From contig NC_012623.1 of NCBI RefSeq assembly GCF_000022485.1, positions 558,001 through 622,000 of the forward strand: a stretch of DNA of 64,000 nucleotides, written 5' to 3'. Position 1 is the stretch's first letter, and every line of letters begins with the position of its first letter. Below, piece by piece: positions 19,175-28,742 of this stretch. The stretch comes from Sulfolobus islandicus Y.N.15.51. GTDB taxonomy: Archaea; Thermoproteota; Thermoprotei_A; Sulfolobales; Sulfolobaceae. The notes beneath the pieces were generated by a model that had not been told where the DNA came from, made no database searches, and worked only from the letters and a program-made list of their open reading frames with translations. Both the position numbers and the translations under genes were made by a program.

Positions 19175-21133
19175 ATGGAACAAGAAATTACAGAGAATAT
19201 TAAAGAAATAGAGGAAAAGGTAGATTATAATATAAGACTTTACAAGGAGATTTATAGGGAAAGTATAGAAAATCCAAGTAAATTCTGGAGTAAACTAGCT
19301 GAGGAATTGATTGACTGGTTTGAGCCCTGGAAAGAAACCTTTACGCAAGAAATTCTTACAAAGTGGTTCGTCGGGGGAAAATTGAATGCTAGCTATAATG
19401 CAATCGATAGACATTTGAACAGTAGTAAGAAGTTTAAGGCTGCGATAATTTGGGAATCCGAAAAGGGTGAGAGAAAAGTACTTATTTATCAAGATTTATT
19501 TTACGAGGTAAATAGATGGGCCAATGCGTTAAAGCAATTAGGTGTACAAAAAGGTGATAGGGTTACAATTTACATGCCTTTAACCCCAGAAGGAGTTATA
19601 TCAATGTTAGCTTGTGCGAGAATAGGTGCAATTCACAGTGTAGTCTTTGCAGGTTTTGGTTCACAAGCATTAGCTGATAGAATTGCGGATGCCCAATCGA
19701 AGGTTGTAATTACTGCAGATGGGTATTATAGAAAAGGTAGGCTGGTAGAGCTTAAGAAGACTGTTGATGGGGCACTATCAAAATTACAGAATAATCCAGT
19801 AAAGAATGTTATAGTATTTAGGAGAAGTGGAACAGAAACACCATTTAAAGAAGGAAGAGATATATATTTCGATGAAATAGGGAAGTACAGATATGTTGAA
19901 CCAGAACCAGTAGATGCTAGTCATCCGTTATTTATCCTTTATACTTCTGGAACTACAGGGAAACCTAAGGGTATAGTTCATTCCACTGGTGGATATTTGG
20001 TAGGTACTGCAGCCATGTTGTTATGGAGTTATGGGTTAAGTCAAGAAAACGACGTGTTATTCAATACTTCAGATATTGGATGGATTGTAGGACATTCATA
20101 CATTACTTACTCACCGCTCGTGATGGGTAGAAGTGTGATAATATATGAGAGTGTACCCGATTACCCATATCCCGATAAATGGGCTGAGCTAATTGAGAAA
20201 TATAAGGCTACTACTTTTGGTACTTCTGCGACGTTCTTAAGGTATTTAATGAAGTATGGTGAAGAGTACATTAAAGCTCATGATTTATCCTCACTTAGAA
20301 TAATGGTGACAAACGGGGAACCCCTAAACTATGCTCCATGGAAATATGGGTTAGAAGTAATAGGTAAGGGTAAGGTGTTCATGTCACACCAATGGTGGCA
20401 AACCGAAACTGGAGCGCCAAATCTTGGTTACATGCCAGGATATCCAATCTTCTTAACAATGAAGTCTGGACCCGCATCTGGATTCCCATTGCCAGGAAAT
20501 AAAATAAAGGTAGTTGATGAAAACGGAAATCTTGTCAAGCCTAGAGAGAGAGGTTACTTAATAATGGAACCACCATTCCCACCATCAATGATGATAGGTA
20601 TGTGGAATGATGAGGACAATGAGAGAATTATAAAGACTTACTTCAGTAAGTTCCCCAATGTGTACTATACTGGAGACTTTGCCATGATAGATGAAGATGG
20701 GTATGTATGGGTATCTGGAAGGGCAGATGAGACGTTAAAAATAGCTGGACACAGAATAGGAGCTGGTGAAGTAGAGTCAGCAATAACTTCACACCCAGCA
20801 GTAGCTGAAGCAGCTGTAATAGGTATTCCAGATCCCGTAAAAGGAGAGACCGCTCACGCATTCGTTGTATTAAAGCAAGGATATCATCCCGGCAATGAAT
20901 TGGCTAAGAGCATAAACGAACATGTAAAGAAGGTTATGGGACCAATTGTAATATTAGAGGTACATTTTGTTAACGCGTTGCCTAAAACTAGGTCTGGTAA
21001 GGTAATGAGAAGAGTGATAAAAGCAGTTATGATGGGCTCTGCTGTGGGAGATATCTCTACATTAGAAGATGAAGCTTCAATGGAAGAAATTAAAAAAGCT
21101 ATAGAAGCGTTAAGGAGTCAGTTAAACCCATGA
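19175..21133 (+). CDS. acs: Acetyl-CoA synthetase (AMP-forming)
   Basis: 652 residues, full length. It activates acetate (or propionate) with ATP and CoA to acyl-CoA and AMP. Motifs: P-loop [11 protein letters not shown] (256-266), [11 protein letters not shown] acyl/AMP pocket, the hinge and A8 region [22 protein letters not shown], and the C-terminal catalytic lysine K609 in [10 protein letters not shown], the usual acetylation site. Convergent with the glucose dehydrogenase gene, the two stop regions overlapping by 12 bp. From the WWQTE motif acetyl or propionyl substrates are both possible. Confidence 0.94.
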   Translation: MEQEITENIKEIEEKVDYNIRLYKEIYRESIENPSKFWSKLAEELIDWFEPWKETFTQEILTKWFVGGKLNASYNAIDRHLNSSKKFKAAIIWESEKGERKVLIYQDLFYEVNRWANALKQLGVQKGDRVTIYMPLTPEGVISMLACARIGAIHSVVFAGFGSQALADRIADAQSKVVITADGYYRKGRLVELKKTVDGALSKLQNNPVKNVIVFRRSGTETPFKEGRDIYFDEIGKYRYVEPEPVDASHPLFILYTSGTTGKPKGIVHSTGGYLVGTAAMLLWSYGLSQENDVLFNTSDIGWIVGHSYITYSPLVMGRSVIIYESVPDYPYPDKWAELIEKYKATTFGTSATFLRYLMKYGEEYIKAHDLSSLRIMVTNGEPLNYAPWKYGLEVIGKGKVFMSHQWWQTETGAPNLGYMPGYPIFLTMKSGPASGFPLPGNKIKVVDENGNLVKPRERGYLIMEPPFPPSMMIGMWNDEDNERIIKTYFSKFPNVYYTGDFAMIDEDGYVWVSGRADETLKIAGHRIGAGEVESAITSHPAVAEAAVIGIPDPVKGETAHAFVVLKQGYHPGNELAKSINEHVKKVMGPIVILEVHFVNALPKTRSGKVMRRVIKAVMMGSAVGDISTLEDEASMEEIKKAIEALRSQLNP

Positions 21134-22204
21134 AATTATTGTCTTTATTTCTCCTCTAGGTTTTGTATATAATATTTCTGAGGCCTCCTCCGGCTTAACT
21201 ACTCTAGTTATCATTTTATTTAATACATTTGGATATCTATATTTCCAGATTGTAAGGTAATTTACACCCTCTTCGAAGTCCCTCTTACTAGCGTTAACGC
21301 TCCCAAACAATAAAACGTTATTTTCAACAAGATATGTTATTAAATCAGCATTTACCTCAAACTTCTCTCCACCAGTAGTGCCGAACAATATAACAGCTGA
21401 GTTTTTGTTTAACTTATTCATTAAAGGAATAAATGCTGATGGATATCCAGAAGTGTCAATAAGTACATCTATTACATAAGGTAATTGACCCTTAGTAGTG
21501 TTTATAAATTTAGCGTTAATCTTCTCTATAATCTCAGCCTCAGTGGGAAAAGGATCTCTCTTATTTAAAACGAATGTGTTAAAACCTTGAACGGAGAATA
21601 TTAGCGAAAAAAGGAGACCTATTGGCCCAGATCCCACTACTGCAACGTTTTTACAACCATAACTGCCATCCTTACACCACCATATCATTCTCCTTTGCGT
21701 TAACATTAGCTCATTATAAGCCTTTACTACATTGGAAAGAGGTTCGAGCAAAACTGCGATATCAACTATTTCATACGGTATTCTAACTAAATAACTTGTA
21801 TTATCTATATAAAATTCTCTCATAAAGCCATCTAATCCTCTTATGCCAGCTTCCACGAATTCACCTGTTTCACAAAAATCTTGCCTTCCGGCTAGGCAAT
21901 TGGAACACTTTCCGCATCCCCTTCTAACAATCGAAACAACATAATCCCCTTTACTTAAACCTTGTACATTGGATCCCTTATCGATTACTTGACCTAGATT
22001 TTCATGTCCTAATACTAGACTGTTTTTCCCTGTGGGTGGACGTGAGAATTTAAGTAAGCCAGAAACAATACCACGATCAGTTCCGCAAATACCATTTGCT
22101 ATTGTCTTAATTAAAACTTCATTTCCATTTAATGATCGATCTATATCACTTATCTCTTTAACTTCTACTCCTTTATTAGGTGGATGAACAACTAATGCCT
22201 TCAT
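21122..22204 (-). CDS. gdh-2: Glucose dehydrogenase 2, zinc-dependent MDR family
   Basis: 360 residues. Catalytic zinc ligands are C40 (GICGTDRG) and H67/E68 (GHENLG); structural zinc cysteines are C97, C100, C103 and C111 ([15 protein letters not shown]). The Rossmann motif [12 protein letters not shown] is followed by LNKRDP, whose basic residues favour NADP+. The overall pattern is the Sulfolobus/Thermoplasma glucose dehydrogenase type that oxidises aldoses to lactones, feeding gluconate dehydratase. From memory it corresponds to SSO3204 (GDH-2). Its own TATA box is present. Aldose preference is inferred from the orthologue. Confidence 0.88.
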   Translation of the reverse strand: MKALVVHPPNKGVEVKEISDIDRSLNGNEVLIKTIANGICGTDRGIVSGLLKFSRPPTGKNSLVLGHENLGQVIDKGSNVQGLSKGDYVVSIVRRGCGKCSNCLAGRQDFCETGEFVEAGIRGLDGFMREFYIDNTSYLVRIPYEIVDIAVLLEPLSNVVKAYNELMLTQRRMIWWCKDGSYGCKNVAVVGSGPIGLLFSLIFSVQGFNTFVLNKRDPFPTEAEIIEKINAKFINTTKGQLPYVIDVLIDTSGYPSAFIPLMNKLNKNSAVILFGTTGGEKFEVNADLITYLVENNVLLFGSVNASKRDFEEGVNYLTIWKYRYPNVLNKMITRVVKPEEASEILYTKPRGEIKTIISWV

Positions 22205-22224
22205 AGAAATATAGCTACAGCTAG

Positions 22225-22234
22225 ATTTTTAAAT
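22225..22234 (-). promoter_or_regulatory. TATA box of glucose dehydrogenase 2
   Basis: TTTAAAAATC on the minus strand lies 21-30 bp before the ATG and is embedded in the near-palindrome AGATTTTTAAATCT. Confidence 0.5.
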
Positions 22235-22522
22235 CTAAGAGAGCATCTATGAATCTTTCAATTATCTAAAATATACGTTCGGTTATCTTACGTATAAAAC
22301 TGTAAGCATCCAATATTTATCATGACGTTATAACTGAAAGCCTTGATAAGGAAAGTCATCAATTTTTTCCTAATACTTTATTAAAATTTAGTTTTTATTA
22401 ATAATTAAATCTAAATATCTAACCTTTCCTGCGTTGAGGGTTTTCCATCATCTATCTGGGTTTAATATCTAAGGACCATTTATTTCATCTTGAGATTTTC
22501 CACCAAATTCATCATACACACA

Positions 22523-22533
22523 TATTTATAAAG
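22523..22533 (+). promoter_or_regulatory. TATA box of the four-CBS protein
   Basis: TATTTATAAAG lies 22-32 bp before the GTG at 22555, supporting that GTG as a leaderless start. Confidence 0.6.
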
Positions 22534-22554
22534 TAAAGGTAACAAATAATAAAT

Positions 22555-23388
22555 GTGAATATAGAGACTTTAATGATAAGAAATCCACCAATATTATCCA
22601 AAGAAGATAGATTAGGTTTAGCGTTTAAGAGAATAAATGAGGGAGGTATCGGTAGAATAATTATAGCAAATGAAAAAATAGAAGGACTGTTAACCACTAG
22701 AGACCTCCTATCTACCGTAGAATCGTATTGCAAAGATAATTGTAGCCAAGGTGATCTCTATCGTATTTCTACTACTCCAGTAATAGATTATATGACCCCT
22801 AATCCCGTTACAGTTTACAATACTACCGATGAGTTTACTGCATTAAACATAATGGTTACAAGGAATTTTGGATCATTGCCAGTTGTTGATATAAACGATA
22901 AACCAGTAGGAATAATAACAGAGAGAGAATTTTTACTACTCTACAAGGATCTGGATGAGATCTTTCCCGTAAAGGTTTTCATGTCAACTAAGGTTAGAAC
23001 TATTTATAAGGATGTGAGATTGGATCAAGCAGTTAGATTGATGTTAAGAAGGGGATTTAGGAGATTGCCAGTCATTGATGATGATAACAAGGTAGTTGGA
23101 ATAATAACTGTAGTTAATGCTATTAGACAGTTAGCTAAAGCAGTGGATAAATTAGATCCAGATTACTTCTATAATAAGGCAGTGAAGGACGTTATGGTCA
23201 CAAACTTAGTGACTATTGATGAGCTAGCTTCAGTGAATAGGGCAGCCGCAGAGATGATTGTAAAGAGAATAGGCTCGCTGCTTATACTGAACAAGGATAA
23301 TACTATAAAAGGTATAATTACTGAGAGGGATTTGTTAATAGCTGTACATCATATTCTAGTTATGGAGAAATTTAAGGAAAAACTTTAA
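22555..23388 (+). CDS. Four-CBS-domain protein
   Basis: 277 residues made only of four CBS motifs: about 5-60 (the most degenerate), 75-130 (VIDYMTPNPVTV…VGIITEREF), 138-195 (VFMSTKVRTIY…VVGIITVVNAI) and 210-270 (VMVTNLVTID…KGIITERDLL). CBS pairs bind adenosyl ligands such as AMP, ATP or SAM and act as energy sensors. With no attached enzyme it must act on a partner, which is not identifiable here. GTG start chosen because the TATA box is 26 bp upstream. Monocistronic or followed by ridA, whose own TATA-like box lies in the 24-bp gap. Confidence 0.88.
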   Translation: MNIETLMIRNPPILSKEDRLGLAFKRINEGGIGRIIIANEKIEGLLTTRDLLSTVESYCKDNCSQGDLYRISTTPVIDYMTPNPVTVYNTTDEFTALNIMVTRNFGSLPVVDINDKPVGIITEREFLLLYKDLDEIFPVKVFMSTKVRTIYKDVRLDQAVRLMLRRGFRRLPVIDDDNKVVGIITVVNAIRQLAKAVDKLDPDYFYNKAVKDVMVTNLVTIDELASVNRAAAEMIVKRIGSLLILNKDNTIKGIITERDLLIAVHHILVMEKFKEKL

Positions 23389-23412
23389 ACTATTTTCGAT
23401 TTAGTAATCCAC

Positions 23413-23793
23413 ATGAAGGAAATAGTTTTCACGGATAAAGCTCCTAGGCCAATAGGTCCATATTCTCAAGGAGTAAAAGTAGGAGACGTGCTTTACGTAT
23501 CTGGACAAATCCCAGTAGATCCTAATACAAATGAAATAGTAGGTAAAAATATAGAAGAGCAGACAATTAGAGTTATCGAAAACATAAAAGCTATTCTAGA
23601 ATCAGCTGGTTATATGCTAGATGACGTTGTAATGTCATTTGTATATCTAAAAGATATAAAGGATTTCCAAAGATTCAATGAAGTTTACTCAAAATATTTC
23701 AGTAAAAGTCCTCCCGCTAGAGTTACTATAGAAGTTTCAAGATTACCAAGAGACGCATTAATAGAGATAAGTGTTATAGCTCAGAAGGGTTAA
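23413..23793 (+). CDS. ridA: RidA/YjgF reactive-imine deaminase family protein
   Basis: 126 residues, the exact family length. [26 protein letters not shown], and the C-terminal [20 protein letters not shown], with the active-site Arg (PAR) and Glu, are all present. It therefore probably hydrolyses enamine/imine intermediates released by PLP enzymes, to keto acid and ammonia. It acts in the cytosol as a trimer in known members. Relevant PLP partners are plausible nearby (28743 aminotransferase) but not operonic. The stop overlaps the small convergent gene at 23790 by 4 bp. Confidence 0.92.
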   Translation: MKEIVFTDKAPRPIGPYSQGVKVGDVLYVSGQIPVDPNTNEIVGKNIEEQTIRVIENIKAILESAGYMLDDVVMSFVYLKDIKDFQRFNEVYSKYFSKSPPARVTIEVSRLPRDALIEISVIAQKG

Positions 23794-23978
23794 GAAAAAA
23801 TCTTTTTCAATAGCTTTTCTACATGTGGGCACTCTAGATCGAATAGATTATGATTCCCGTGTTCAACGCAGCTTGCTTGGATTGGTTTACCTTCTAATAG
23901 AACAACGCTAGCTTCGTCGTCCTCCCATATCGTATATGCTAGTCCTTCGAACACTTTCCTAGCCATTGGCTCTATCAT
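23790..23978 (-). CDS. Small Cys/His protein, possible metal binding
   Basis: 62 residues beginning [20 protein letters not shown]. The centre carries [19 protein letters not shown]: two cysteines and three histidines in 18 residues, which could bind zinc. It resembles small conserved Sulfolobales proteins, but I do not recognise a family. It precedes the TPR-kinase gene by 37 bp on the opposite side of ridA, and both read on the minus strand, though it lies downstream of the kinase. Unknown function. Confidence 0.65.
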   Translation of the reverse strand: MIEPMARKVFEGLAYTIWEDDEASVVLLEGKPIQASCVEHGNHNLFDLECPHVEKLLKKIFS

Positions 23979-24015
23979 TCTTTTTCACCGACTCTTTTAT
24001 TTTATATAACTGTCA

Positions 24016-26025
24016 TCAATAGCTTATAAGCTTTTCTGCTTCACTGTTCGAATTATTAATGTCTATGTTATAATCTTCAATCAAAATTTCTTCCAGTTTC
24101 CTGTTTATCTCTAACATACCAACTTCGCCCTTTAGCCCACTCATTATAAGGTCCTTAAATTCCACTGGTACATAATCAAGTCTTGGTGCTGCTTTATGAA
24201 AATCGTCCAAGGCTTGTTTTCTTTTCTCTGGATTCTTTACTGCTTCCTCAATTTCATTTTCTAACCATTCTGGGTATGGAAAGTTATTGGTTAGAGATAC
24301 GTAAAGGGATACTGTAAACGAGTAAACGTCGAACATAGTTTCGGCTTTATTCCCGAATCTCTGTAAGGGATGGGCATAATAGGGAGTATAATGCATTACT
24401 GGAGTACCTATTTTTACCGATGAACCTAGATCAGATAGTTTAGGTACAACTTCAAAATTAAGTAAAGAATTTAGCGCATCTTCTCCGTACCTAGGTAGCT
24501 TCTTATTGAACAGAATATTAGATGGTTTTATGTCACAATGCGTATACCCTTCCTTATGAACTTCGATAACGGCTTTTGCGAGTTTAGAGAACACGAATGC
24601 AACTACTTGAGGCCACTTGACGGAATGACGTAATGCAGAATACTCTTGATCGACTAAGACTGACCTTAAGTCACCCCCTTCCATATATTCCATTATTATT
24701 GCGGGTGGAGAACTAAAGTAATCTGTCCAATTCTCATCTAGAAAACTAGCAAATATTTTAACTAAGTATTCAGATCTCTTCGAGATTTCTTGCATTTTAG
24801 CAACTTCATAAAGCATTTCTATAAAAGTATATTCCTTCTTCATCACTTTCATAGCATACTTCCTACCATTCCTCTCAACTAATAATACATAACCCATACC
24901 ACCATTTCCCAACAATTGTTTTACTTCGTATCCATAGAGCACATAACCTAACCAAGCTGCAGCATCAAAGGGCTCTGGTACGTAAAGCTTATACGATCTA
25001 ATCTTCATACACGCATCAATTATCCCTTCCCTACACGCATAGAGGAACTCTCTTTCAGCTTGAGATGGGGCATTTAAACCCTCTAAAGCTAATCCTTTTA
25101 TGTATGCGGAACCGGCATTCCGCTTAACCCTTTCCGCCTTCTCAATAACCTCTAATGCCTCCTTATATTTCTCACTACTTATAAGAGACCATGCGTATAG
25201 CAACAGATTATGGAACGTAGGTACTCTTTTAACAGCTTCCTCGAAGTATTTTACAGCATCATCAAACTTCCTCTTGTTAACGAAATACCAGCCTAATTCA
25301 ATAAGTGGTGCGTCATACGTTGGTAACATCTTAACAGAGTCTATTAAGAGTTTCACGTTTCCCTCTTTCTTATACTCCTCAATAATTGAGTTTACCTTAC
25401 CTCTGATCTTATTCTCCAACTCCCTATACTTCTCTTCAGACAGAAATGAGTAAATCTTTAAGGCCTCCAATTCCTCTCCTATTTTCTCCATACATTGAGC
25501 TACTGCTAAGGAAACCTCTGGGTCAGAAACTCTCAGTTCCTTATAATATTTTACTGCATCCTCACATTTCTCAAATTTGACTAAAGATAAAATAGAATGA
25601 TTTACTATGCTAGGGTCATTCCTAAAATTGTCTAATGCATATAGTGCAACCCTATAGTCCCTTTCTATAGCTTCTATTATCTCAGTTTTAGAACCTAATG
25701 CTATAGGTATCCCATGTATAATCATGTATGGAAAGTTTAATTTAGGATTAGGGACATTTCCAAAATATGCGTATATAGTATTACCGTTTTCAAACAAATA
25801 GATATTCAAATTATCTATTTTTTCCTTCAATATTGCTTGTGTAACTACACTGAAGTCACTTACTCTCACCACCTTATAATCGTATAAAACTTTTACCTTA
25901 CCTGCGTCATAAATAACACCGTAACCTATCACGTCATCTCTAGTCTTTATCTTACCATCAAAAGGCCTAATTATACCATCAACGTATAAATATTTCTGAT
26001 CATCTAACTGTAATACTAACTGCAC
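24016..26025 (-). CDS. TPR-containing Ser/Thr protein kinase
   Basis: 669 residues. Residues 1-115 form a beta-rich N-terminal domain; 120-345 are helical TPR-like repeats (e.g. KFDDAVKYFEEAVKRVP at 253-269); the kinase domain covers 365-650. Glycine loop GNGGMGY (373-379), K393 (YAMKVM), E407, catalytic loop HCDIKPSN (496-503) and DLG (532-534) are intact, with HCD in place of HRD as in the paralogue at the left edge. No membrane segment is evident. The TPR part probably recruits substrates. Matches S. solfataricus SSO3207 by memory of gene order. Confidence 0.92.
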   Translation of the reverse strand: MQLVLQLDDQKYLYVDGIIRPFDGKIKTRDDVIGYGVIYDAGKVKVLYDYKVVRVSDFSVVTQAILKEKIDNLNIYLFENGNTIYAYFGNVPNPKLNFPYMIIHGIPIALGSKTEIIEAIERDYRVALYALDNFRNDPSIVNHSILSLVKFEKCEDAVKYYKELRVSDPEVSLAVAQCMEKIGEELEALKIYSFLSEEKYRELENKIRGKVNSIIEEYKKEGNVKLLIDSVKMLPTYDAPLIELGWYFVNKRKFDDAVKYFEEAVKRVPTFHNLLLYAWSLISSEKYKEALEVIEKAERVKRNAGSAYIKGLALEGLNAPSQAEREFLYACREGIIDACMKIRSYKLYVPEPFDAAAWLGYVLYGYEVKQLLGNGGMGYVLLVERNGRKYAMKVMKKEYTFIEMLYEVAKMQEISKRSEYLVKIFASFLDENWTDYFSSPPAIIMEYMEGGDLRSVLVDQEYSALRHSVKWPQVVAFVFSKLAKAVIEVHKEGYTHCDIKPSNILFNKKLPRYGEDALNSLLNFEVVPKLSDLGSSVKIGTPVMHYTPYYAHPLQRFGNKAETMFDVYSFTVSLYVSLTNNFPYPEWLENEIEEAVKNPEKRKQALDDFHKAAPRLDYVPVEFKDLIMSGLKGEVGMLEINRKLEEILIEDYNIDINNSNSEAEKLISY

Positions 26026-26170
26026 ATTAACTCTGTTTAAAGGAATATCTTAAGTAACTTAAATCATATAATACCTCATGTTCAAAACGAGTTCATGTTA
26101 TAGCAAGATTATGGACACCACACTTTTTATATCTTTTAAAACGGTTTCTATTCATTTCAAAGTTTCCAAG

Positions 26171-26971
26171 TTATTTAGATTTGGAAATTCTCTCATAATC
26201 CTCGTCACTTAAATTCCATCCTAAAGCTCCCAAGATCTCATCAATATGATCTTTACTCGATGCCTTAGGTATTGGTATCGATCTCCTCATAAGGTAGTTT
26301 AATGCCACTTGAACAGAAGTTCTGTTATATTTTCGTCCGATCTCATCTAATATCTTGTTGTTCTTGATATTTCCTCTAGCGAGAGGAGAATAGGCTATTA
26401 GTTTTATATTATTCCTTTCACAGAACGGTATAACATCCTTTTCTGCGCTTTTATTCTCAACATTGTACTCTATTTCATTTGCAACTATTTCATATTTTTT
26501 AGTTAACGACATGGCCTCTTCTAAAAGTTTGACATCAAAATTGCTCACTCCAATACAATTTACAATGCCTTGATCTACCAATTCCTCCATTGCCCTTATA
26601 CTTTCCTCTAAAGGTACTGAGGAATTTGGCCAATGGATTAAATATAGATCAATATACTTTGAGTTGAGCCTTCTTAGACTATTTTTAGCAGATCTTATTA
26701 AATCATCATATCTCAAGTGATTAGACCATACCTTGGTTATAATGAAAATTCCATCTCTATCTAAATCTTGTATAGATTTTCCAACTAGTTCTTCAGAATG
26801 CCCTCCACCGTACATTTCCGCAGTATCGATAACGTTTATTCCCTTACTTATTACATACTTTAATATCTCGATATAATAGGAATCCATAGAATAATCTGGA
26901 TTCCAGTAACCTCCGCCAATTTTCCAGGTCCCAAACCCAATTTGCGATATCTCTTTGTTACATAACTTCAT
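26171..26971 (-). CDS. Aldo/keto reductase
   Basis: 266 residues, TIM-barrel AKR. The catalytic tetrad is D49, Y54 (DTAEMYGGGHSE), K80 (IITKVW) and H113 (LIHWPNS). The NADPH site is in IPKASSKDHIDEILGA. It reduces small aldehydes or ketones in the cytosol; substrate unknown. It starts 2 bp after the stop of the thiamine-diphosphate enzyme, and a GGTGAGG Shine-Dalgarno lies in the last codons of that gene, so the two are co-translated. The pair may generate and then reduce an aldehyde or acyloin. Confidence 0.9.
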   Translation of the reverse strand: MKLCNKEISQIGFGTWKIGGGYWNPDYSMDSYYIEILKYVISKGINVIDTAEMYGGGHSEELVGKSIQDLDRDGIFIITKVWSNHLRYDDLIRSAKNSLRRLNSKYIDLYLIHWPNSSVPLEESIRAMEELVDQGIVNCIGVSNFDVKLLEEAMSLTKKYEIVANEIEYNVENKSAEKDVIPFCERNNIKLIAYSPLARGNIKNNKILDEIGRKYNRTSVQVALNYLMRRSIPIPKASSKDHIDEILGALGWNLSDEDYERISKSK

Positions 26972-26973
26972 AA

Positions 26974-28587
26974 TTACCTCACCTTATCCACTATAACTTG
27001 AATCACAGCTATTTTATTCTCTTTTCTCACTTTCTCTAAACCCCTTATTAAGGCAGACTTAATCTCCCAAGGATCCTCAACTAGTTCATAGTAGCCATGA
27101 AAAGCTTCAACAGTCTTTCCGATCTCGAATCTCTTATCAAAATCTGCTCCGGGATAGTACCTTTTACTTTTTGCCAAACCCTCAGGGAAAACCTCATCTA
27201 CTGCCTCAGCTGACGCTAACCAACCACCGTTGTCAAAAATCACAACCATTGTAGGATACTTTGAGGACACGTAATAATAGGCTTCTGGAACGCCAAATAT
27301 GAAGGAACCATCACCTGTAGTGATAAGTACGTCCTTATTAGTAGCCATTTTATACCCAACTCCAGCTCCTAATGCAAGGCCTAGATAACCTATGGATAAG
27401 TCAGCAAAATAAGAACCAAATTCGTTTAGCTTAGCATATCTAGGATTAAACTGATATTCATTAAATATCGCTAAATTATACTCAGAAGCAACATTCCCGA
27501 TTTCATACGATAAGTACTTAGGATGAATTGATTTCCTATCTTTTAACCTCTCAATCTCTTGCTTCTTATATTCTTCCTGCCTTATCTTTAGCTCTCTAAT
27601 TTCATCATAGCTCTTTGCTCTTATTGAGATATAATCAAAGAAGTTGCTGGGAATGGATTGTATACATAGATCACATCTAAAACCGTAGTATGGAATATAA
27701 GAATATGAAGGTTCTACATCAACCTTAATTATTGGGATATCTAAATCAATTTTCTTAGGAAAATATGGCACTTCAGCCTCCACTACTAATAATAAATCAG
27801 CATTTCGTAAATCAAATCTATCCAAGGCCATTGCCCCATTACTGGGATAATTCAAAACCTCCCCAGCATAATTGAGAACTGGAATATTGTAACTATCTGC
27901 AAATCTCCTTAGGGACTCAAACCATTCTTTTCTCCTTCCAGCCCTCCACGTGATAATTACCGGTCTTTCAGACTTTTCCAGCATCTCCTTAGCTTTGTTG
28001 ATTTTCTCTGGCGAAGGTGCGGGTTCATAATAGTCCATTGGTATTCTCTTAACTTCATTAACTTCTTGAATGCTTACCTCTCTTGGCAATACAAGATATA
28101 CTGGACCTCTAGGTTCACTCATCATTATCTGGATTGCTCTAGATATTGCTGCTGGTATCTGATCAGCCATCCTAATTTCAAAATCATACTTAACATATTG
28201 CCTTACCAATTCTCCTTGATCCCTAGCCTCTTGCGTCCAATGAATTCTCAAGTTCCTGCTTGCAGTACTACCTTTCTCAGTATATGGACTCCTTCCCGCA
28301 ATAACTAAAAGTGGTATTCTAGAAGTATACGCACTCATTATACCTCCTAACGCGTTTGCAGTCCCGGGTGTAGTGTGAACTGCAACTGCACTTAGCTTAT
28401 TGCCCAGTGCATAACCTATTGCGGTCGAAATTGCGGTAATCTCGTGGGGTACTATTTCAAAATCTGGCAAGCTAGGATCTTCAACTTTAGCCTCTATTAA
28501 TGAAGCGTAATCCGTGCCAGATACTATAAATATCTTATTAATTCCACTTTCTTTAAGCAGAGATAAGAATATCTTTCCCGCATTCAT
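26974..28587 (-). CDS. Thiamine-diphosphate-dependent enzyme (acetolactate synthase/benzoylformate decarboxylase-like)
   Basis: 537 residues from the ATG at 28587, preferred over an ATG at 28605 because a TATA box then lies 19-29 bp upstream and the family N-terminus starts with MNAGKIFLSLLKE. The Pyr domain carries the activating glutamate E49 (IVPHEITA); the C-terminal PP domain has TTGDGSFIFGVPEA and FDNGGW, the Mg/ThDP motif. The three-domain order is that of ILVB-like enzymes. Carboligase or 2-oxoacid decarboxylase activity is expected. It is not near ilvN, so it is probably not the biosynthetic acetolactate synthase. Coupled to the downstream aldo/keto reductase. Confidence 0.85.
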   Translation of the reverse strand: MNAGKIFLSLLKESGINKIFIVSGTDYASLIEAKVEDPSLPDFEIVPHEITAISTAIGYALGNKLSAVAVHTTPGTANALGGIMSAYTSRIPLLVIAGRSPYTEKGSTASRNLRIHWTQEARDQGELVRQYVKYDFEIRMADQIPAAISRAIQIMMSEPRGPVYLVLPREVSIQEVNEVKRIPMDYYEPAPSPEKINKAKEMLEKSERPVIITWRAGRRKEWFESLRRFADSYNIPVLNYAGEVLNYPSNGAMALDRFDLRNADLLLVVEAEVPYFPKKIDLDIPIIKVDVEPSYSYIPYYGFRCDLCIQSIPSNFFDYISIRAKSYDEIRELKIRQEEYKKQEIERLKDRKSIHPKYLSYEIGNVASEYNLAIFNEYQFNPRYAKLNEFGSYFADLSIGYLGLALGAGVGYKMATNKDVLITTGDGSFIFGVPEAYYYVSSKYPTMVVIFDNGGWLASAEAVDEVFPEGLAKSKRYYPGADFDKRFEIGKTVEAFHGYYELVEDPWEIKSALIRGLEKVRKENKIAVIQVIVDKVR

Positions 28588-28605
28588 ATCTTGATATTTT
28601 ATCAT

Positions 28606-28616
28606 GAATATAAAAT
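28606..28616 (-). promoter_or_regulatory. TATA box of the ThDP enzyme operon
   Basis: TTTTATATTC on the minus strand is centred about 25 bp before the ATG at 28587, which decides between the two possible starts. Confidence 0.45.
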
Positions 28617-28712
28617 ACTATCTTTTACTCCAAAGAAAATATTAAATGGTGTTAATTTATTGTTTACGATAAATGAATACTCTGCCTTGTTACTTTAAGA
28701 ATTTAGGAAAAA

Positions 28713-28722
28713 TTAATATATT
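28713..28722 (+). promoter_or_regulatory. TATA box of the class III aminotransferase
   Basis: TTAATATATT lies 21-30 bp before the ATG at 28743. Confidence 0.45.
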
Positions 28723-28742
28723 ATAAGTTCGAATTTTAAACT

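Larger units (their letters stand above)
22205..22554. other. Intergenic region with two divergent promoters
   Basis: About 350 bp, very AT-rich. It contains the GDH-2 TATA box near 22225-22234 and the CBS gene TATA box at 22523-22533. No convincing coding remnant, tRNA or C/D box RNA was found between them. TTGAGGGTTTTC at about 22436-22447 recurs at about 35862-35873 without explanation. Confidence 0.5.

Noticed and set aside
22318-22380. Possible minus-strand C/D box RNA (TTGATGA present)
   Set aside because: No D box (CTGA) at a proper distance, and the second box pair is absent.
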